Source: Aquiflexum balticum DSM 16537 (lineage in GTDB: Bacteria; Bacteroidota; Bacteroidia; Cytophagales; Cyclobacteriaceae). Taken from it: 64,000 bases of DNA. The stretch is taken from the NCBI RefSeq assembly GCF_900176595.1, contig NZ_LT838813.1, positions 2,060,001 through 2,124,000 of the forward strand. Reading direction: 5' to 3'. The notes below the pieces were generated by a model, which made no database searches, had not been told where the DNA came from, and saw only the letters and a program-made list of their open reading frames with translations. Position numbers and translations under genes: made by a program. Positions 38,824 through 47,414 of this stretch are shown here, in pieces (the first letter of the stretch is position 1; every line of letters begins with the position of its first letter).

Positions 38824-39003
38824 TTAGTCTTGGTTTGGGTCATTTAATTCTGATTTCTTAAATCGTCCTGACTTTTTCAAAGCTTCTTGGATAATCCACT
38901 CAATTTGTCCATTGGTACTACGGAATTCATCTGCAGCCCATTTTTCGACAGCTTTAATCAGCTTTTCATCTATTCTTAAAGCGAAAGGTTTCTTAGCTGC
39001 CAT
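38824..39003 (-). CDS. Arc-type ribbon-helix-helix DNA-binding protein
   Basis: A 59-residue protein read on the minus strand from the ATG at 39003: MAAKKPFALRIDEKLIKAVE and onward. It has the Arc pattern: a short beta strand (KKPFALRID), helix A (EKLIKAVEKWAADEF), the RSTNGQIEWIIQEALKK turn-and-helix, then a polar tail. Arc-type proteins dimerise and bind DNA through the strand. The start overlaps the stop of the upstream PH-like gene by 11 bases, making it the last gene of an SPFH operon. It might regulate that operon. The family call is solid. Confidence 0.88.
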   Translation of the reverse strand: MAAKKPFALRIDEKLIKAVEKWAADEFRSTNGQIEWIIQEALKKSGRFKKSELNDPNQD

Positions 39004-39487
39004 TATATTCTAATTTAAACTTCCTGAATTGCTCAATGGCTTTTTGGGCTTCTTCAGGTTTATGTGTTCCCAGCATGAACTTTTTATTTTTGGTGGTGAT
39101 CAACAAACCGTATTTGCCACCGGTATTGTACAGCCAATGGTCAAAATTGTATCGGATACCCCAACCACCAAATTCCAATAAGGAATTGTATTTCATGATT
39201 TCTATTTGCTCAATATCTTCAAACCCATATTTTCTCCAATTATTGATGATCGGAGAATATTTATATTGTAGGCTTTTTCCATCTATTCTTATTTCCAGCC
39301 TGAAGGAGAGTAAAAACAATACAGCACTGCCCAGAATTAAAAAAGTAATGAATAGATCAAACCAGTCAACTGACTTGTCCGGCAGAAGAAAGGACAAGCC
39401 TAATAAGATTAATGTAACCGATACCACAGGTATCCATATCAATACCTGATTGAACCTTTGGGATTCTTTTAATATATAATCAGCCAT
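38993..39487 (-). CDS. Membrane protein with C-terminal PH-like domain (paralogue 1)
   Basis: A 164-residue protein with two N-terminal membrane helices (about 15-33 and 42-62) followed by a soluble domain rich in strands (IRIDGKSLQYKYSPIINNWRKYGFEDIEQIEIM... GLLITTKNKKFMLGTHKPEEAQKAIEQF), which resembles bacterial PH domains. It shares its layout and motifs (leader helices, LEFGGWGIR, GTHKPEE) with the next gene upstream, of which it is a tandem duplicate. Start and stop overlap both neighbours (8 and 11 bases). Function unknown. Confidence 0.8.
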   Translation of the reverse strand: MADYILKESQRFNQVLIWIPVVSVTLILLGLSFLLPDKSVDWFDLFITFLILGSAVLFLLSFRLEIRIDGKSLQYKYSPIINNWRKYGFEDIEQIEIMKYNSLLEFGGWGIRYNFDHWLYNTGGKYGLLITTKNKKFMLGTHKPEEAQKAIEQFRKFKLEYNGS

Positions 39488-39983
39488 AATTTTCAGTATT
39501 TAAATTTTTATTTTCTTTCCACAATAAAATCATTTCTTCCATCTCTCTGGGTTTATGGGTGCTAAAAACCAGTTTTCTTTTCGGAAGTTGAACTTCCACA
39601 ACATAGTCGGCAAAGAAAATGTAGGCCCTTGTTTTTTTCGAAAATCTGACACCTACTCCTCCATATTCCAATATTCCGCTCATTTTTTTAACCTGAATGG
39701 TTTCCATTTCTTCTTTGTTGATTTTGGTCCATCGATTCAAAAATGGTGGGTTTCTATATGATAATCCATCAGTGGTCAATCTTAATTCCAGCCTGATAGC
39801 CATCAATAACCAGAAAATCAAGATCATCATGCCAACTACTAATCCCATTACAAAGGGTCCGTCATCTCCTAATTTCCCGGTTTGCCATAAGACGCCAACT
39901 AGAATCAGGGTAGGTAATTCCAGAAGTAAAATTCCAAACATTAAAACCGAACCTCTAAAACTTTGCACTTCATTGACTACCAT
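39480..39983 (-). CDS. Membrane protein with C-terminal PH-like domain (paralogue 2)
   Basis: A 167-residue protein with two N-terminal membrane helices and a strand-rich domain containing LRLTTDGLSYRNPPFLNRWTKINKEE, LEYGGVGVRFSKKTRAYIF and KLVFSTHKPREMEEMILLW. These parallel the motifs of the downstream gene (IRIDGKSLQYKYSP, LEFGGWGIR, GTHKPEE), showing an ancient tandem duplication. It starts 6 bases after the SPFH gene and overlaps its paralogue by 8 bases. No enzymatic motif. Confidence 0.8.
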   Translation of the reverse strand: MVVNEVQSFRGSVLMFGILLLELPTLILVGVLWQTGKLGDDGPFVMGLVVGMMILIFWLLMAIRLELRLTTDGLSYRNPPFLNRWTKINKEEMETIQVKKMSGILEYGGVGVRFSKKTRAYIFFADYVVEVQLPKRKLVFSTHKPREMEEMILLWKENKNLNTENYG

Positions 39984-39989
39984 TTATGA

Positions 39990-40838
39990 CTATTGATTGA
40001 GTGTTCCTACATTCAGTACAGGACTCGCCGCTCGGTCAGAGCAAAGCACCACCATCAGGTTGCTGACCATGGCTGCTTTCTTCTCTTCCTCAAATTCAAT
40101 GATTCCTTTGATTTTCAGATCTTCCAAAGCCATCTCAACCATGCCCACTGCACCATCTACTATTTTTCTTCTGGCAGCCACAATGGCAGTGGCCTGTTGT
40201 CTTTGCAACATAGCAGATGCGATTTCAGAAGCATAAGCAAGGTGCGAAATCCTAGCTTCGATGACTTTGATTCCGGCATGGTAGAGTCGTTCTTTGATTT
40301 CTTCTTCAAGAGAGTGGTTGACTTCTTCCACCCCAGACCTTAATGTGATTTCGGCATTTTCGGCTTCGAAATCATCATAAGGGTATTTTCCTGCCATTTT
40401 CCTTACAGCAGCGTCTGTTTGAAGATGGACGAAGTTTTCATAATCTTCCACATCAAATGTTGCTTTGAAAGTATCTTCTACTTGCCAAACAACAATAGTC
40501 CCAACCATCACAGGATTACCGATTTTGTCATTCACCTTTAGTGGCTTGTTTTCAAAATTTCTTACCCTTAGGGAAATCTTGTTTTTGGTCATAAATGGAT
40601 TTACCCACATAAATCCATTCTCTTTCACCGTACCCTTATATGCTCCGAAAAGGATCAGGACCATTGCCTTGTTGGGTTGTAAGGTGAAAAATCCTGGCAA
40701 GACCAGAATTAATGAAACACCGAGTATTGCTCCAAGAAAATTCAGTTGATTGATAAATGAAAAGGCCGTGGCAGGAATGAGTGCTATCGCAACCAAAACC
40801 ATCAAATAGCCGGACAGGGGTTTAGTTATTTTTTCCAT
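39990..40838 (-). CDS. SPFH/band 7 (stomatin-prohibitin-flotillin) membrane protein
   Basis: A 282-residue protein with two hydrophobic segments near the N terminus (about 9-27 and 32-50) and an SPFH domain (about 75-240). The domain includes NFENKPLKVNDKIGNPVMVGTIVVWQVEDTFKATFDV and the helix ERLYHAGIKVIEARISHLAYASEIASAMLQRQQATAIVAARR. SPFH proteins form large membrane rings or lipid microdomains that recruit or protect other membrane proteins. It is the first gene of a four-gene operon with two PH-like membrane proteins and an Arc-type protein, which suggests one complex or a regulated membrane module. Confidence 0.92.
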   Translation of the reverse strand: MEKITKPLSGYLMVLVAIALIPATAFSFINQLNFLGAILGVSLILVLPGFFTLQPNKAMVLILFGAYKGTVKENGFMWVNPFMTKNKISLRVRNFENKPLKVNDKIGNPVMVGTIVVWQVEDTFKATFDVEDYENFVHLQTDAAVRKMAGKYPYDDFEAENAEITLRSGVEEVNHSLEEEIKERLYHAGIKVIEARISHLAYASEIASAMLQRQQATAIVAARRKIVDGAVGMVEMALEDLKIKGIIEFEEEKKAAMVSNLMVVLCSDRAASPVLNVGTLNQ

Positions 40839-40948
40839 ATTGTTATGATATTAAATTGATATCAATGCAATATACTTTATTTTTCAAATAATGTTTCAGA
40901 AGTACTGAATTCTTTTTCAAATAATCTTTTCAAGTTGTAGAGTCAAAT

Positions 40949-40990
40949 GAAAAAGACCCATTGGAATCTAATCCAACGGGTCTTTCATTT
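40949..40990. terminator. Strong hairpin terminator downstream of the GMC operon
   Basis: Stem arms aaagaccc-a-ttgga (40952-40965) and tccaa-c-gggtcttt (40972-40985) pair over about 13 bases with a 6-base loop. Read leftward, the stem is followed by ttttc, which fits termination of the subunit 3-GMC transcript ending at 41020. A-tracts on one side and T-tracts on the other could allow action in both directions. Confidence 0.8.
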
Positions 40991-41019
40991 TATTGAAAAT
41001 CTTTCAAACAGAATTTCTC

Positions 41020-41727
41020 TTACCCCACCAAATTCCCTTCATCATCCCATTCTGCGATTTTCCCCCTTTCATCAGGTTTCAAATATTGTGACAGGTACTT
41101 TTCCTCATAGGCAAAGCCATGTTTCTTCATAACTTCATCCGGCACACCATCCCATACATTTGGAGTATTTCCTTTGTAACCCAAATATTTGAAACCGATT
41201 TCTGAAGTGAAATATCCGGTAGACGCCAGGTTTCTCAGCATATTGAAAAACTTTACCCCACCTTCCATTTCCGGTTTGGCTTTGTCAGGCCAGGCAATCT
41301 CATCAATGATTTCCATCCTTTCGGATTCTGATAGTTCCAGAAACTTCTTTCCGTAATTGTCATCACTGTAATGGTCCAACCACATCAGCCCTCCTCTCAT
41401 GGGTGTCTGATAAGGGGTGTAATCCTTCATCATAAACTCTATGAAGTCAGGAACACCGGCATCGGTAGCGCTTCCGGATTCACTATCGGCAGGCATGATG
41501 ATATCTACCAATACATCCAGTTTTTTTCTTTCCTCTTCGGTAAAGAATGTTTCTGAAAGTAGGCGTTGATCATATGCTATTTCTTCTGCTGTTCTTCCTC
41601 CCGGCGTACCTCCGGCGATTTTTGGTGAAAAATCAGCTGCTTTGTCTTCAGGTGCACAATTGGTCAAAAGGAATCCTGATGCCAATGATCCGGTAAAAAG
41701 GAGTTTTAGATTTTCTCTTCTGTTCAT
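41020..41727 (-). CDS. Gluconate 2-dehydrogenase subunit 3 family protein, TAT lipoprotein
   Basis: A 235-residue protein with a twin-arginine signal (MNRRENLKLLFTGSLASGF) ending in a lipobox-like LLTNC, suggesting export in folded form and lipid anchoring. The body has the family's FFTEEERKKLDVLVDIIMPADSE motif and FFNMLRNLASTGYFTSEIGFKYLGYKGN. Such subunits escort a GMC dehydrogenase through the TAT system. The GMC subunit gene ends 10 bases upstream, so the two form one unit. Confidence 0.92.
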   Translation of the reverse strand: MNRRENLKLLFTGSLASGFLLTNCAPEDKAADFSPKIAGGTPGGRTAEEIAYDQRLLSETFFTEEERKKLDVLVDIIMPADSESGSATDAGVPDFIEFMMKDYTPYQTPMRGGLMWLDHYSDDNYGKKFLELSESERMEIIDEIAWPDKAKPEMEGGVKFFNMLRNLASTGYFTSEIGFKYLGYKGNTPNVWDGVPDEVMKKHGFAYEEKYLSQYLKPDERGKIAEWDDEGNLVG

Positions 41728-41737
41728 GGCTACCGCA

Positions 41738-43480
41738 TTAAATATTTTTCTTTTTCAATTCACTTACTATAAAATCGGAAGTTCTCCAGGCAAGGGCCAA
41801 AATGGTCCAAGTGGGATTTTTATCTGCTTGAGATACAAAAGGTCCCGCATCGACTACAAATAGATTTTTGCAGTCATGTGCCTGACAGTTGCTGTTCAGA
41901 ACTGAAGTAGCTGGATTGTCTCCCATCCTGGTAGTTCCTACTTCATGTATTATTCTACCCGGCCCGGCCAAACCATATTTGGATTCAGGTCCAGGTTTGT
42001 TTCCCAACAAGACCGCGCCGGCATTGGTGAGTATTTCCTCAAAGGTATCCTGCATGTGTTTGGCCTGCTTGATTTCATGGTCTGTCCAATTGTAGGTGAA
42101 TTTGAGTACAGGAATACCGAATTTATCCACCACATTGGGGTCTATTTCACAAAAATTACCGTACTGCGGGATACTTTCGCCTCTACCTGACATGCCCAAT
42201 GTGGAACCATAGTATCGTCTGATATCCTTTTTAAGACCCTCTCCATAGCCGCCGTTTGGACTTGGATTGCCGAATTCATCCTTGATATGTTTTCTCATGG
42301 TATCCATCGCAAAACCTATCCCATAGGATGGCATCGACATTCCTCCCCAATATTCAATATGGTATCCCCTTGCAAAATCAAGTTTTTTATTGTCCAACCA
42401 CCAAGGAGTATACACATGCATACCACCAACGCCATCTTCATTGTATCTTTCTCTGTCGATCAGATCGGGCATGATAGCCATCCTATCTGCACCAGTAGAA
42501 TCATGGAGATAACGTCCTACCATTCCGCTGCTGTTTCCGACACCATTTGGGTGGGTTTTTGATTTGGAGTTCATCATGATTCTGGCAGATTCGCAAGCAG
42601 AAGCGCCTAATACTACCACTCTTGCCCTGAGTTTATATTCCTTCATGTCAACCTTACTAACGTAGGAAACGCCAGTCGCTTTGCCCGAATCGTCAGTGGT
42701 GACTGCCCTTACCATGGCGTTTGTATAAAGTTCTACTTTTCCTTTGGCCATGGCTGGTTTGACCAATACAGTTCCTGAAGAAAAATCCGCATAAGCCTGA
42801 CAGGCCCGGTTACATTGGTTGCAGAAAAAACATACTCCCCTTTCATTGTTGACCGGACGGGTCAGCATGGAAAGGCGGGAAGGAATAACCGGGATATTGG
42901 ATTTTTTAGCTCCTTTTGAGACATACATTTCATGAAGTCTTGGCTTGGGCGGAGGAAGGAAAAATCCGTCAGGTTCGTTGTAAATACCTTCTTTGGTACC
43001 GAAAACTCCAATCAGCTTATCAACCTTATCATAGTATGGCTTGACATCATCATATCCTATTGGCCAGTCATCTCCCAGGCCATCAATGCTACTCCTTTTG
43101 AAATCATTGGGTCCAAACCTCAGGGAAATCCTTCCCCAATGGTTGGTTCGGCCACCCAGCATTCTGGATCTGAACCAGTCAAAACTGGTGCCGCTGGACC
43201 TTGTATAGGGTTCACCGGCTATTTCCCATCCTCCTATGGCCTGATCAAAATCACCGAAAGGTCTTGTAGGTGTACCGCTGCCTCTTCGGGGAGATTCCCA
43301 TGGATATCGTAATTGTGTCCGGTCCTCTTCCTTGGCAGGGTCAAAATCACCACCTGCTTCCAATACCGCCACTGATAAACCTGCTTCTGAAAGAATCTTA
43401 GAAGCCATGCCCCCACCGGCACCGGAACCCACTATGATGACATCATAGGCCTCTCCGGATGATTTGATCTCAAAACTCAT
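41738..43480 (-). CDS. GMC-family FAD oxidoreductase (large subunit)
   Basis: A 580-residue dehydrogenase with an N-terminal FAD-binding motif (DVIIVGSGAGGGMASKILSEAGL, residues 13-35), GMC signature around GRTNHWGRISLRF, and the C-terminal active-site region with His in HEVGTTRMGDNP and Asn in ADKNPTWTILAL. It probably oxidises a sugar or polyol and passes electrons to the membrane chain. No TAT signal is visible on this chain, so it is likely carried out of the cell by the subunit 3 partner encoded next. A cytochrome subunit is not encoded nearby. Confidence 0.93.
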   Translation of the reverse strand: MSFEIKSSGEAYDVIIVGSGAGGGMASKILSEAGLSVAVLEAGGDFDPAKEEDRTQLRYPWESPRRGSGTPTRPFGDFDQAIGGWEIAGEPYTRSSGTSFDWFRSRMLGGRTNHWGRISLRFGPNDFKRSSIDGLGDDWPIGYDDVKPYYDKVDKLIGVFGTKEGIYNEPDGFFLPPPKPRLHEMYVSKGAKKSNIPVIPSRLSMLTRPVNNERGVCFFCNQCNRACQAYADFSSGTVLVKPAMAKGKVELYTNAMVRAVTTDDSGKATGVSYVSKVDMKEYKLRARVVVLGASACESARIMMNSKSKTHPNGVGNSSGMVGRYLHDSTGADRMAIMPDLIDRERYNEDGVGGMHVYTPWWLDNKKLDFARGYHIEYWGGMSMPSYGIGFAMDTMRKHIKDEFGNPSPNGGYGEGLKKDIRRYYGSTLGMSGRGESIPQYGNFCEIDPNVVDKFGIPVLKFTYNWTDHEIKQAKHMQDTFEEILTNAGAVLLGNKPGPESKYGLAGPGRIIHEVGTTRMGDNPATSVLNSNCQAHDCKNLFVVDAGPFVSQADKNPTWTILALAWRTSDFIVSELKKKNI

Positions 43481-43711
43481 GTTTTTTAATTTTTTTAGGT
43501 TTGTACGACAAGTTAAATAAAAAAATTTAAAAGTTCCAAATTGGAAATTTATTCAAGTTAATAAACAATTTGGGGATTGAACCTGTGTAGGGAAAATACT
43601 TTGATGATTGGTGTACTGGAAAAGTTTTGAGCGAAAAGTTGGGGATAATATATCGATTTGAGAAATATCAGAGGACGACTGCCGCAGTCTTCTTTAATCC
43701 TAATTTTTTCA

Positions 43712-44218
43712 TTAGGGTTGCCTTATCTTAAATTCTATATCCCCGCCATTTGCTCTTGCCTCTCTGACCATTTGTTGCAAGTCATCGGGTAACGCATCTA
43801 TTGGTACAATAAGTCCATCGACTTTGACCATTTCATTAAACGGATTCGATTCCTTCATTCGTTGTGTTGAAAATTCCGGACAGTAATGCCACATACCAAA
43901 CAAATCCTTGATTTCCCGTGCTTTATTGGATACTGTGGAGTTCTTCGTTCCAAAGTATTCACTGATCTGATCTGTTGTCAAATATGGTTCAAAGGATTTG
44001 TCAAATAAAAAATTTATCGAACCGATAGCATGAACAACTGCTGCTGCCCAAATCTCAGGTTTTCCTCTTTGGAAAGGTACATCTCTTTTTCTGCCAAGTT
44101 TTTTAATAAGCTTTTCGCATAGCTGTAAATAGTCATCATTCAAATTTTGCCTGCAAAATGCTCCTGTCATTTCCAAGAGCTCTGCTTCTCTTTGCTTTAT
44201 TTCTGGTTTAGTCATCAT
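43712..44218 (-). CDS. DUF6398 domain-containing protein
   Basis: A 168-residue soluble protein with a pattern typical of DUF6398: QLCEKLIKKLGRKRDVPFQRGKPEIWAAAVVHAIGSINFLFDKS, then EYFGTKNSTVSNKAREIKDLF, which has a helix-turn-helix look. The family is widespread and uncharacterised. The gene stands alone in front of the PIN toxin-antitoxin pair, in an accessory-looking stretch. Confidence 0.8.
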   Translation of the reverse strand: MMTKPEIKQREAELLEMTGAFCRQNLNDDYLQLCEKLIKKLGRKRDVPFQRGKPEIWAAAVVHAIGSINFLFDKSFEPYLTTDQISEYFGTKNSTVSNKAREIKDLFGMWHYCPEFSTQRMKESNPFNEMVKVDGLIVPIDALPDDLQQMVREARANGGDIEFKIRQP

Positions 44219-44321
44219 TTAATAATGAACAAATCGTTGAATATCGTTTAGTTTGTCACTTTATCTAATATAATCCCATCAAGCTTGCCTTTTAAGTCAT
44301 TTCAACTTTTCTTGGTTGGAA

Positions 44322-44762
44322 CTATTTTATTTTTAAAATTTTTAGAATTTCTTCTGTAGTTATCAGTTTTGTCCAACCTTTTTCTTCCAATCCTCTTTTC
44401 AAAACTCTGTCTCCACTCCAGAATTTCCCCTTGATATGCTCTGTTAATGCAACGAATTCAGTGTCGTCTATATCCAAGTCTTCGGTAAGGGAAAGAGCAG
44501 ATAAAAAATTTTGTTTTTTTATTAGCTGAACATTGATGAACCTTATCCTTCGGGTAAACAAAGTGAAAATTCTTTTATAATCACCATCATCATATCCTGA
44601 AATGGTTTTTAATTTCTCAGAATGGTTTTCAAGCTCAAATAAAAGTTGCTCGGTTGAATAAAAATTAAGATTAGTTTTTGGCTGAAGTAGAATTCTTGCA
44701 ATGCGGCTATTGGTATTTAACATCGCACTAAAAAGTATGTTGGTATCCACCACAATTCTCAT
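44322..44762 (-). CDS. PIN-domain toxin (ribonuclease)
   Basis: A 146-residue PIN-domain protein. The acidic residues that bind the metal are visible: Asp6 (VVDTNILFSAM), Glu near 43 (LLFELENHS), Asp near 98 (DIDDTEFVALT) and Asp near 117 (WSGDRVLKRG). PIN toxins cut RNA when not held by an antitoxin. Its ATG overlaps the stop of the upstream small gene by 4 bases, the standard order antitoxin-toxin. Confidence 0.88.
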   Translation of the reverse strand: MRIVVDTNILFSAMLNTNSRIARILLQPKTNLNFYSTEQLLFELENHSEKLKTISGYDDGDYKRIFTLFTRRIRFINVQLIKKQNFLSALSLTEDLDIDDTEFVALTEHIKGKFWSGDRVLKRGLEEKGWTKLITTEEILKILKIK

Positions 44763-44962
44763 AAACCAAGTTTATTTTTGGTCTTTTCCCAACGTCCTTT
44801 TTTAATTGATTTCACAAGCGAATCAACGTCCTTTTGTTTGGCTTTGGATTTTCTTGAAATCTCTTTGAATTCAAAAAGGTCTGTCAAATCCTGAAGATCA
44901 TCAATATCGATATTACCTTCCAGCTTGAATATTATTTCATCTTTATTTCTCTCAATTATCAT
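44759..44962 (-). CDS. Putative antitoxin of the PIN toxin
   Basis: A 67-residue acidic-then-basic protein (MIIERNKDEIIFKLEGNIDIDDLQDLT ... KKGRWEKTKNKLGL). I chose the ATG at 44962; an in-frame TTG lies 9 bases upstream. It overlaps the PIN gene by 4 bases. I do not recognise its DNA-binding fold, but size, position and coupling are those of a type II antitoxin, and the last third is basic and may bind DNA or the toxin. Confidence 0.7.
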   Translation of the reverse strand: MIIERNKDEIIFKLEGNIDIDDLQDLTDLFEFKEISRKSKAKQKDVDSLVKSIKKGRWEKTKNKLGL

Positions 44963-45397
44963 TGTATTCAAATTTTAGATATGAATATTTATATCAATAA
45001 TACGGATTTTAGTTCATTTTTTTTTAATTATCCATTTAAAAATCATTATAGGTTGAGTTCTCAAATATCTAAGAATATTCAATTTTTGCTTAATGTTTTT
45101 CTTCAGAATTAAGAATATTTCCTATTAGTTTCTTGATTTCCCCAGCTCGATTACATGCAAGAAATAAGAGATTATAATATAATTTCATTGGGTTGAAATA
45201 AAAAACCACAACATGTATATACAAGTTGATTTTTTTATTAATATTAAAAACAAAACCTGATTCCCTGTTAATCTATGGTAGTTGTTTTAAAGATATTACA
45301 GCTATAGTTAAAAGTAATTGCCTACCACCAATATTAGCTGATTGGCAAAGGAATTACACCTTGAAACATTACTTAACACTTGCAAAATGAAAAAATT
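44963..45397. other. AT-rich spacer before the GH43 gene
   Basis: About 435 bases, very AT-rich, between the toxin-antitoxin pair and the GH43 gene, which point away from each other. No gene, RNA or repeat could be supported. Promoters for both directions are expected here but I could not identify them with confidence. Confidence 0.5.
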
Positions 45398-46525
45398 ATG
45401 AAGCAATTTGTTTTTTTATTCTTGTTTTTGTTTAGCGGAATAATAGCGTTTGCACAAACCAAAGCATTTAAACCTGGCCAAGTTTGGTATGATACAGAAG
45501 GACATCCAATCAATGCGCACGGAGGTGGATTTTTATTCCATGAAGGCACCTATTACTGGTTTGGTCAAATAATGATTCCGGGAAAACGTGGTTCTGATGC
45601 TTGGGTTGGGGTTAGTTGTTATTCATCAACCGACCTTTACAATTGGGAAAATGAAGGGGTTGCATTTCACGTCGAAGACCATGCTTCCCATCAGGTAACG
45701 AGAGGTAGCAAAATAGAACGTCCTAAGGTTATTTTTAATGAAAAAACCAAAAAATTTGTGATGTGGTGGCATCATGATATCAACGGTCAAGGACATAAAA
45801 ATGCAATGGCAGGAATAGCAATCAGCGATAATGTTTCCGGGCCTTATCAATTTGTCCGTGTTTTCAGGCCATTGAGCGGGTTTCTGCCATTTAATGTCTC
45901 TGAAGAAGATTTAAGTAGGGATATTCCTGAGATGGCCATGACATATCCATTTAATGGAGGAGAATTGCCTGTATCAGCTGATTCATTATTGTTGTATAAA
46001 AGAGACATTCACATAGGGCAAATGGTAAGGGATATGACTCTTTTCGTAGATGATGATGGGAAAGCCTACCATATTTATTCTTCTGAAGAAAACAGCACTT
46101 TACATATTGCAGAATTATCAGCTGACTATTTGGGATATACCGGGAAGTTTGCCCGTTTTTTTAGTGGGAGGTTTATGGAAGCGCCTACCCTTTTCAAGAG
46201 AAATGGGAAATACTATATGATCAATTCCGGTTGCACAGGTTGGAATCCAAATGAAGCCAGGTCGGCGTGGGCACCTTCTATTTGGGGGCCATGGGAGGAG
46301 TTTGGTAATCCATCTATTGGGAAAGAATCTGAGATTACTTTTAACTCTCAGGGAACATTCGTCCTGCCTGTTCAGGGAAAGAAAAATGCTTACATTTTCG
46401 TGGCTGACCGTTGGAATCCTGCAAACCCAATAGATGGGCGGTATGTTTGGCTACCGATTTCATTTGAAGGAGAAAGACCTATTCTTCGATGGAAAGACAC
46501 ATGGGACCTGGAAATTTTCGATTGA
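45398..46525 (+). CDS. Secreted glycoside hydrolase, family 43 (exo-beta-1,3-galactanase-like)
   Basis: A 375-residue protein with a signal peptide (cleavage after about residue 19, GIIAFAQ) and a five-bladed propeller. The start of the mature part (WYDTEGHPINAHGGG) is typical of the GH43 branch with galactan 1,3-beta-galactosidases. Other family acids are visible as Asp in LFVDDDGKAYH and Glu in GRFMEAPTLF, the probable proton donor. I chose the ATG at 45398 (MKQFVFLFLFL) over a TTG at 45380. It probably trims galactan or arabinogalactan in the periplasm or at the surface. An SGNH hydrolase gene follows on the same strand. Confidence 0.88.
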   Translation: MKQFVFLFLFLFSGIIAFAQTKAFKPGQVWYDTEGHPINAHGGGFLFHEGTYYWFGQIMIPGKRGSDAWVGVSCYSSTDLYNWENEGVAFHVEDHASHQVTRGSKIERPKVIFNEKTKKFVMWWHHDINGQGHKNAMAGIAISDNVSGPYQFVRVFRPLSGFLPFNVSEEDLSRDIPEMAMTYPFNGGELPVSADSLLLYKRDIHIGQMVRDMTLFVDDDGKAYHIYSSEENSTLHIAELSADYLGYTGKFARFFSGRFMEAPTLFKRNGKYYMINSGCTGWNPNEARSAWAPSIWGPWEEFGNPSIGKESEITFNSQGTFVLPVQGKKNAYIFVADRWNPANPIDGRYVWLPISFEGERPILRWKDTWDLEIFD

Positions 46526-46573
46526 GTTGAAACCTTAGTATTTCTTTAATTGTCATAGAATCAAAATATAAAA

Positions 46574-47257
46574 ATGGATAAAGCCGTGAGAAGTATTAAG
46601 TTTTTATCGGTGCTCTCTATAGTACTGTGCTTTTCAATGGGATTGGCATTTGGGCAGGAAAAGAGTCGTTTTTGGGACGATGTGCAAACGATTAAAAAAT
46701 TTGATAAAATTTACAGACCCACTGAAAATTCCATAGTATTTGTAGGCAGTTCTTCTATTCGATTATGGAACGATGCCGAACAGATTTTTGCTAAATACAA
46801 CGTACTCAACAGAGGACTTGGAGGCACAGTGGTAAATGACATAATATTCTATGCCGACGAATTGATCTTCGATTACAACCCCCGTCAAGTGGTGATCTAC
46901 GTAGGTGAAAACGATCTTGGGGATGGGACCACACCTGCAGACACCATTTTCGCTCGAACTAAGCAATTATTCAATACAATCCGTGCCAAATTACCTGAAG
47001 TGCCTATTGCATATATATCCATCAAACCAAGTCCGGGAAGAGATTATGCCAAAGATGTCTTAATCAGGACAAATGAATTGATACTGTCATATGTTTCAAC
47101 CCAACAAAATATTGAATATGTAGATGTATTTAAAACCATGGTAAATAAAGATGGAACCTATAGAACGGAATTGTTTTTAAGTGACAATATACATATGACT
47201 CCTGAAGGGTATAAAATTTGGAAAAAAACGCTAATGCCCTTTTTGATTAAAAAATGA
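46574..47257 (+). CDS. Secreted SGNH/GDSL-type esterase
   Basis: A 227-residue protein with a signal peptide (cleavage after about residue 27, LAFGQ). It has the SGNH block I as FVGSSSIRLW (Ser near 57), Gly in RGLGGTVVND, Asn in VGENDLG and the Asp-His pair DNIHMTPEGY near the end. Such enzymes often remove acetyl groups from polysaccharides. It follows GH43 by 48 bases and may work with it on a plant or algal glycan. The substrate is inferred only from this neighbour. Confidence 0.9.
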   Translation: MDKAVRSIKFLSVLSIVLCFSMGLAFGQEKSRFWDDVQTIKKFDKIYRPTENSIVFVGSSSIRLWNDAEQIFAKYNVLNRGLGGTVVNDIIFYADELIFDYNPRQVVIYVGENDLGDGTTPADTIFARTKQLFNTIRAKLPEVPIAYISIKPSPGRDYAKDVLIRTNELILSYVSTQQNIEYVDVFKTMVNKDGTYRTELFLSDNIHMTPEGYKIWKKTLMPFLIKK

Positions 47258-47276
47258 TTTGTTTAACCCATTGCTT

Positions 47277-47414
47277 ATGAAGATTAACACTTTGATTATC
47301 CCGGCATTCATGGTTGTCATCCTATGGTTGATGCCTTCCTTAATAAAACCAATTCATGGACTCTTATTTTACCATAAAAAAATCAAAAGATTGATCATGA
47401 CTATCCCTTTTAAT
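47277..47414 (+). other. Possible truncated gene start (signal-peptide-like frame)
   Basis: An ATG at 47277 opens a frame with a hydrophobic leader (MKINTLIIPAFMVVILWLM) that resembles a signal peptide, 19 bases after the SGNH gene. It then runs into the 3' end of the oppositely oriented btuD gene without any domain. It may be the surviving start of a third polysaccharide gene cut by a rearrangement, or a chance frame. Confidence 0.3.

Noticed and set aside
41371-42562. Long open frames on the plus strand opposite the GMC oxidoreductase and subunit 3 genes
   Set aside because: They mirror the high-quality coding frames on the minus strand and show no recognisable protein motifs.
43670-43695. 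gactgc-cgcagtc palindrome before the DUF6398 gene end as a terminator
   Set aside because: The centre is too tight for a normal loop and the following T run is weak, so I left it uncalled.
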